A program made the position numbers and the translations under genes. A stretch of 64,000 bases of DNA from Pseudomonas sp. ADAK13 (GTDB taxonomy: Bacteria; Pseudomonadota; Gammaproteobacteria; Pseudomonadales; Pseudomonadaceae), in assembly GCF_012935715.1 (NCBI RefSeq), contig NZ_CP052860.1:558001-622000 (forward strand). Reading direction: 5' to 3'. The notes under the pieces are model-generated. The model searched no databases and had not been told where the DNA came from. It was given only the letters and a program-made list of their open reading frames with translations. How positions within the stretch are numbered: the first letter of the stretch is position 1; each line of letters starts with the position of its first letter. This document shows positions 62,112 through 64,000 of the stretch, piece after piece.

Positions 62112-63122
62112 ATGGCTTTTAATATGCGCAACCGCAGCCTGCTGTCGCTGATGCACCACACCACCCGCGAGCTGCACTACCTGCTGGACCTGTCCCGCGA
62201 CCTCAAGCGCGCCAAATACACCGGCACCGAGCGTCCGCACCTGAAGGGCAAAAACATCGCGCTGATCTTCGAAAAAACCTCGACCCGCACCCGTTGCGCC
62301 TTCGAAGTCGCGGCCCACGACCAGGGTGCGCACGTCACCTACATCGACCCGGTGTCGTCGCAGATCGGCCACAAGGAAAGCATGAAAGACACGGCCCGCG
62401 TCCTCGGCCGGATGTTCGATGCCATCGAGTACCGTGGCTTTGAACAGGAAATCGTCGAAGAGCTGGCCAAGTTCGCCGGCGTGCCGGTGTTCAACGGCCT
62501 GACCGCCGAATTCCACCCCACCCAAATGATCGCCGACACCCTGACCATGCGTGAGCACAGCGACAAGCCGCTGCATGACATCAGCTACGCCTACCTGGGC
62601 GATGCCCGCTACAACATGGGCAACTCGCTGCTGATGATCGGCGCCAAGCTGGGCATGGACGTGCGCATCGGCGCGCCGAAAGCCCTGTGGCCGCATGCTG
62701 ATTTCATCAAGCAGTGCCAAGAGTTCGCTGAAGAAAGCGGCGCGCGCATCACCATCACCGAAGACCCGAAAGAAGCGGTCAAAGGCGTGGACTTCATCCA
62801 CACCGATATCTGGGTGTCCATGGGCGAGCCGGTGGAAGCGTGGGACGAGCGCATCGAGCAACTGCTGCCGTACCAGGTCAACGCCAAGATGATGAAGGCC
62901 TCGGGCAACCCACGGGTGAAATTCATGCACTGCCTGCCGGCGTTCCATAACAGCGAGACCAAGGTCGGCAAGGACATCGCCGCGCGTTATCCGAACCTGG
63001 CCAACGGCGTGGAAGTGACCGAAGAAGTGTTTGAGTCCCCGGCCAACATTGCCTTTGAGCAAGCCGAGAACCGCATGCACACCATCAAGGCGATTCTGGT
63101 GTCGGCGTTGGCGGATATCTGA
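62112..63122 (+). CDS. arcB: Ornithine carbamoyltransferase, catabolic
   Basis: 336 aa, the length of the catabolic form. It converts citrulline and phosphate to ornithine and carbamoyl phosphate. Motifs: [16 protein letters not shown] (carbamoyl-phosphate site), FHPTQMIAD, and HCLPAFHN (ornithine site). SD AAGGAG before the ATG. Confidence 0.97.
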   Translation: MAFNMRNRSLLSLMHHTTRELHYLLDLSRDLKRAKYTGTERPHLKGKNIALIFEKTSTRTRCAFEVAAHDQGAHVTYIDPVSSQIGHKESMKDTARVLGRMFDAIEYRGFEQEIVEELAKFAGVPVFNGLTAEFHPTQMIADTLTMREHSDKPLHDISYAYLGDARYNMGNSLLMIGAKLGMDVRIGAPKALWPHADFIKQCQEFAEESGARITITEDPKEAVKGVDFIHTDIWVSMGEPVEAWDERIEQLLPYQVNAKMMKASGNPRVKFMHCLPAFHNSETKVGKDIAARYPNLANGVEVTEEVFESPANIAFEQAENRMHTIKAILVSALADI

Positions 63123-63170
63123 CCCAACACCGCTCCCACTGTCGGAACACAGTCAATGTGGGAGTGCTTT

Positions 63171-63273
63171 TGTGGGAGCTGGCTTGCCTGCGATGCAGAC
63201 GCCTCGGTATTTCAGATGCCCCGAGGTGATGCCATCGCGGGCAAGCCCGGCTCCCACACAAGCCCGCTCCCAC
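63171..63273. repeat. REPIN inside the arc operon
   Basis: GTGGGAGCTGGCTTGCCTGC and inverse, with a further partial REP on each side (TGTGGGAGTG at 63157; AGCCCGCTCCCACA ending 63273). It fills most of the 196 bp between arcB and arcC. Confidence 0.88.
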
Positions 63274-63318
63274 AGTTTGTCCTGTGTTCACAAGGCCGAA
63301 TTTTAGAAGGATTGCATT

Positions 63319-64000
63319 ATGCGTATCGTCGTTGCACTGGGCGGCAACGCCCTTCTGCGCCGTGGTGAACCCATGACCGCAGACAATCAACGGGCCAATA
63401 TCCGCATCGCCACCGAACAGATCGCCAAGATCCACAGCGGCAACGAGCTGGTGATTGCCCACGGCAATGGCCCGCAAGTGGGCCTGCTGTCGCTGCAGGC
63501 TGCCGCCTACACCCAGGTTTCGCCGTATCCGCTGGATGTGCTGGGCGCCGAAACCGAAGGCATGATCGGCTACATCATCGAGCAGGAACTGGGCAACCTG
63601 CTGGACTTCGAAGTGCCGTTCGCCACGCTGTTGACCCAGGTCGAAGTGGACGCCAAGGACCCGGCCTTCCAGAACCCGACCAAGCCCATCGGCCCGGTCT
63701 ACTCCAAGGCCGAGGCAGAAAAACTTGCCGCTGAAAAAGGCTGGGCGATTGCCCCCGATGGCGACAAGTATCGCCGCGTGGTCGCCAGCCCACGGCCAAA
63801 GCGGATCTTTGAAATCCGCCCGATCCAGTGGCTGCTGGAAAAAGGCAGCATCGTGATCTGCGCCGGCGGCGGCGGGATTCCGACGATGTATGGCGAAGAC
63901 GGCAAGCTCAAGGGCATTGAAGCCGTGATCGACAAAGACCTGTGTTCCTCCCTGCTGGCCGGGCAACTGGACGCCGATTTGCTGGTGATTGCCACCGACG
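63319..64000 (+). CDS. arcC: Carbamate kinase, 5' part
   Basis: 227 codons are present and the window ends inside the gene. It makes ATP from carbamoyl phosphate and ADP, the energy-yielding step of the pathway. Visible: [26 protein letters not shown], and [19 protein letters not shown] lies before the ATG. Confidence 0.95.
   Translation, partial: MRIVVALGGNALLRRGEPMTADNQRANIRIATEQIAKIHSGNELVIAHGNGPQVGLLSLQAAAYTQVSPYPLDVLGAETEGMIGYIIEQELGNLLDFEVPFATLLTQVEVDAKDPAFQNPTKPIGPVYSKAEAEKLAAEKGWAIAPDGDKYRRVVASPRPKRIFEIRPIQWLLEKGSIVICAGGGGIPTMYGEDGKLKGIEAVIDKDLCSSLLAGQLDADLLVIATD

Noticed and set aside
1..64000. CRISPR array, tRNA/rRNA genes, prophage or insertion sequence
   Set aside because: No regularly spaced direct repeats, no cloverleaf with the T-loop consensus, no phage structural genes and no transposase reading frame were seen. 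The repeats are REPINs and the palindromic element.

Overview
The window is a stretch of chromosome from a Pseudomonas of the P. fluorescens group. The signs are a G+C content that looks near 60%, many REP/REPIN palindromes of the types GTGGGAGC-GGCTTGCCTGCGAT and GAGCGGGCTTGCCCCGC, and gene blocks that match Pseudomonas chromosomes as I remember them (fadD1-fadD2-hydrolase-phaJ; zwf-pgl-eda/hexR; gtsABCD-oprB; argP-argO-sodB-bifA; scpA/scpB; cpxR-cpxP-cpxA; arcDABC). I see no tRNA, rRNA, CRISPR array, prophage or transposase gene. Both window edges cut a gene: a GNAT acetyltransferase at the left and arcC at the right.

Layout. 1-3.8 kb: acetyltransferase end, exported methyltransferase-like protein, yihY-def operon, csbD-type stress gene, small hypothetical. 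3.9-9.4 kb: two tandem acyl-CoA synthetases, a serine hydrolase and an R-specific enoyl-CoA hydratase. 9.5-12.4 kb: four-helix protein, DUF3820, class-V aminotransferase, then a 0.83 kb palindromic repeat element. 12.5-24.7 kb: glucose uptake and catabolism (eda, pgl, zwf, hexR, mutarotase, oprB, gtsDCBA, AGE epimerase). 24.8-28.9 kb: coiled-coil membrane protein, SDR protein, argP, ACT-domain gene, argO. 29-34 kb: sodB, two tiny convergent genes, bifA, icmP. 34-41.6 kb: trkH, an AraC regulator, Mpo1-like, HD hydrolase, two MFS transporters, arfB. 41.6-42.5 kb: second copy of the 0.83 kb element. 42.5-45.6 kb: AroP-type permease and a divergent two-gene unit (45-aa acidic peptide plus M29-like metallopeptidase). 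45.8-50.8 kb: rluB, DUF1289, scpB, scpA, yciO, PHP phosphatase. 50.9-55.1 kb: yciB, yciI, coiled-coil protein and the Cpx-like system. 55.2-57.5 kb: CoA transferase and alkA. 57.5-64 kb: an arcD paralogue divergent from the arginine deiminase operon arcDABC.

Most genes are core metabolism or housekeeping. The unusual items are these. (1) Two tiny convergent genes between sodB and bifA have different proteins, but their leaders share the same motif order and near-identical spacing: GGAACT-N16-(C/T)CACNNA, which resembles an HrpL/ECF promoter, then GAGAGGAAT, then TCGGAG before the start. They also share TTTATCCCTG just after the stop. (2) A 45-residue peptide with no Lys or Arg and a Pro/Trp/Phe-rich end precedes an M29-like metallopeptidase and could be a minimal RiPP-type or peptide-processing unit. 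(3) Two copies of a nested palindromic element carry a REPIN at the centre and abut stop codons. (4) gtsA and the AGE epimerase gene share a palindrome plus two further boxes at identical spacing, which implies one regulator. (5) An MFS promoter with near-consensus -35/-10 is flanked by two matching operator-like sites. All calls are from reading the sequence and translations; no database search was run.
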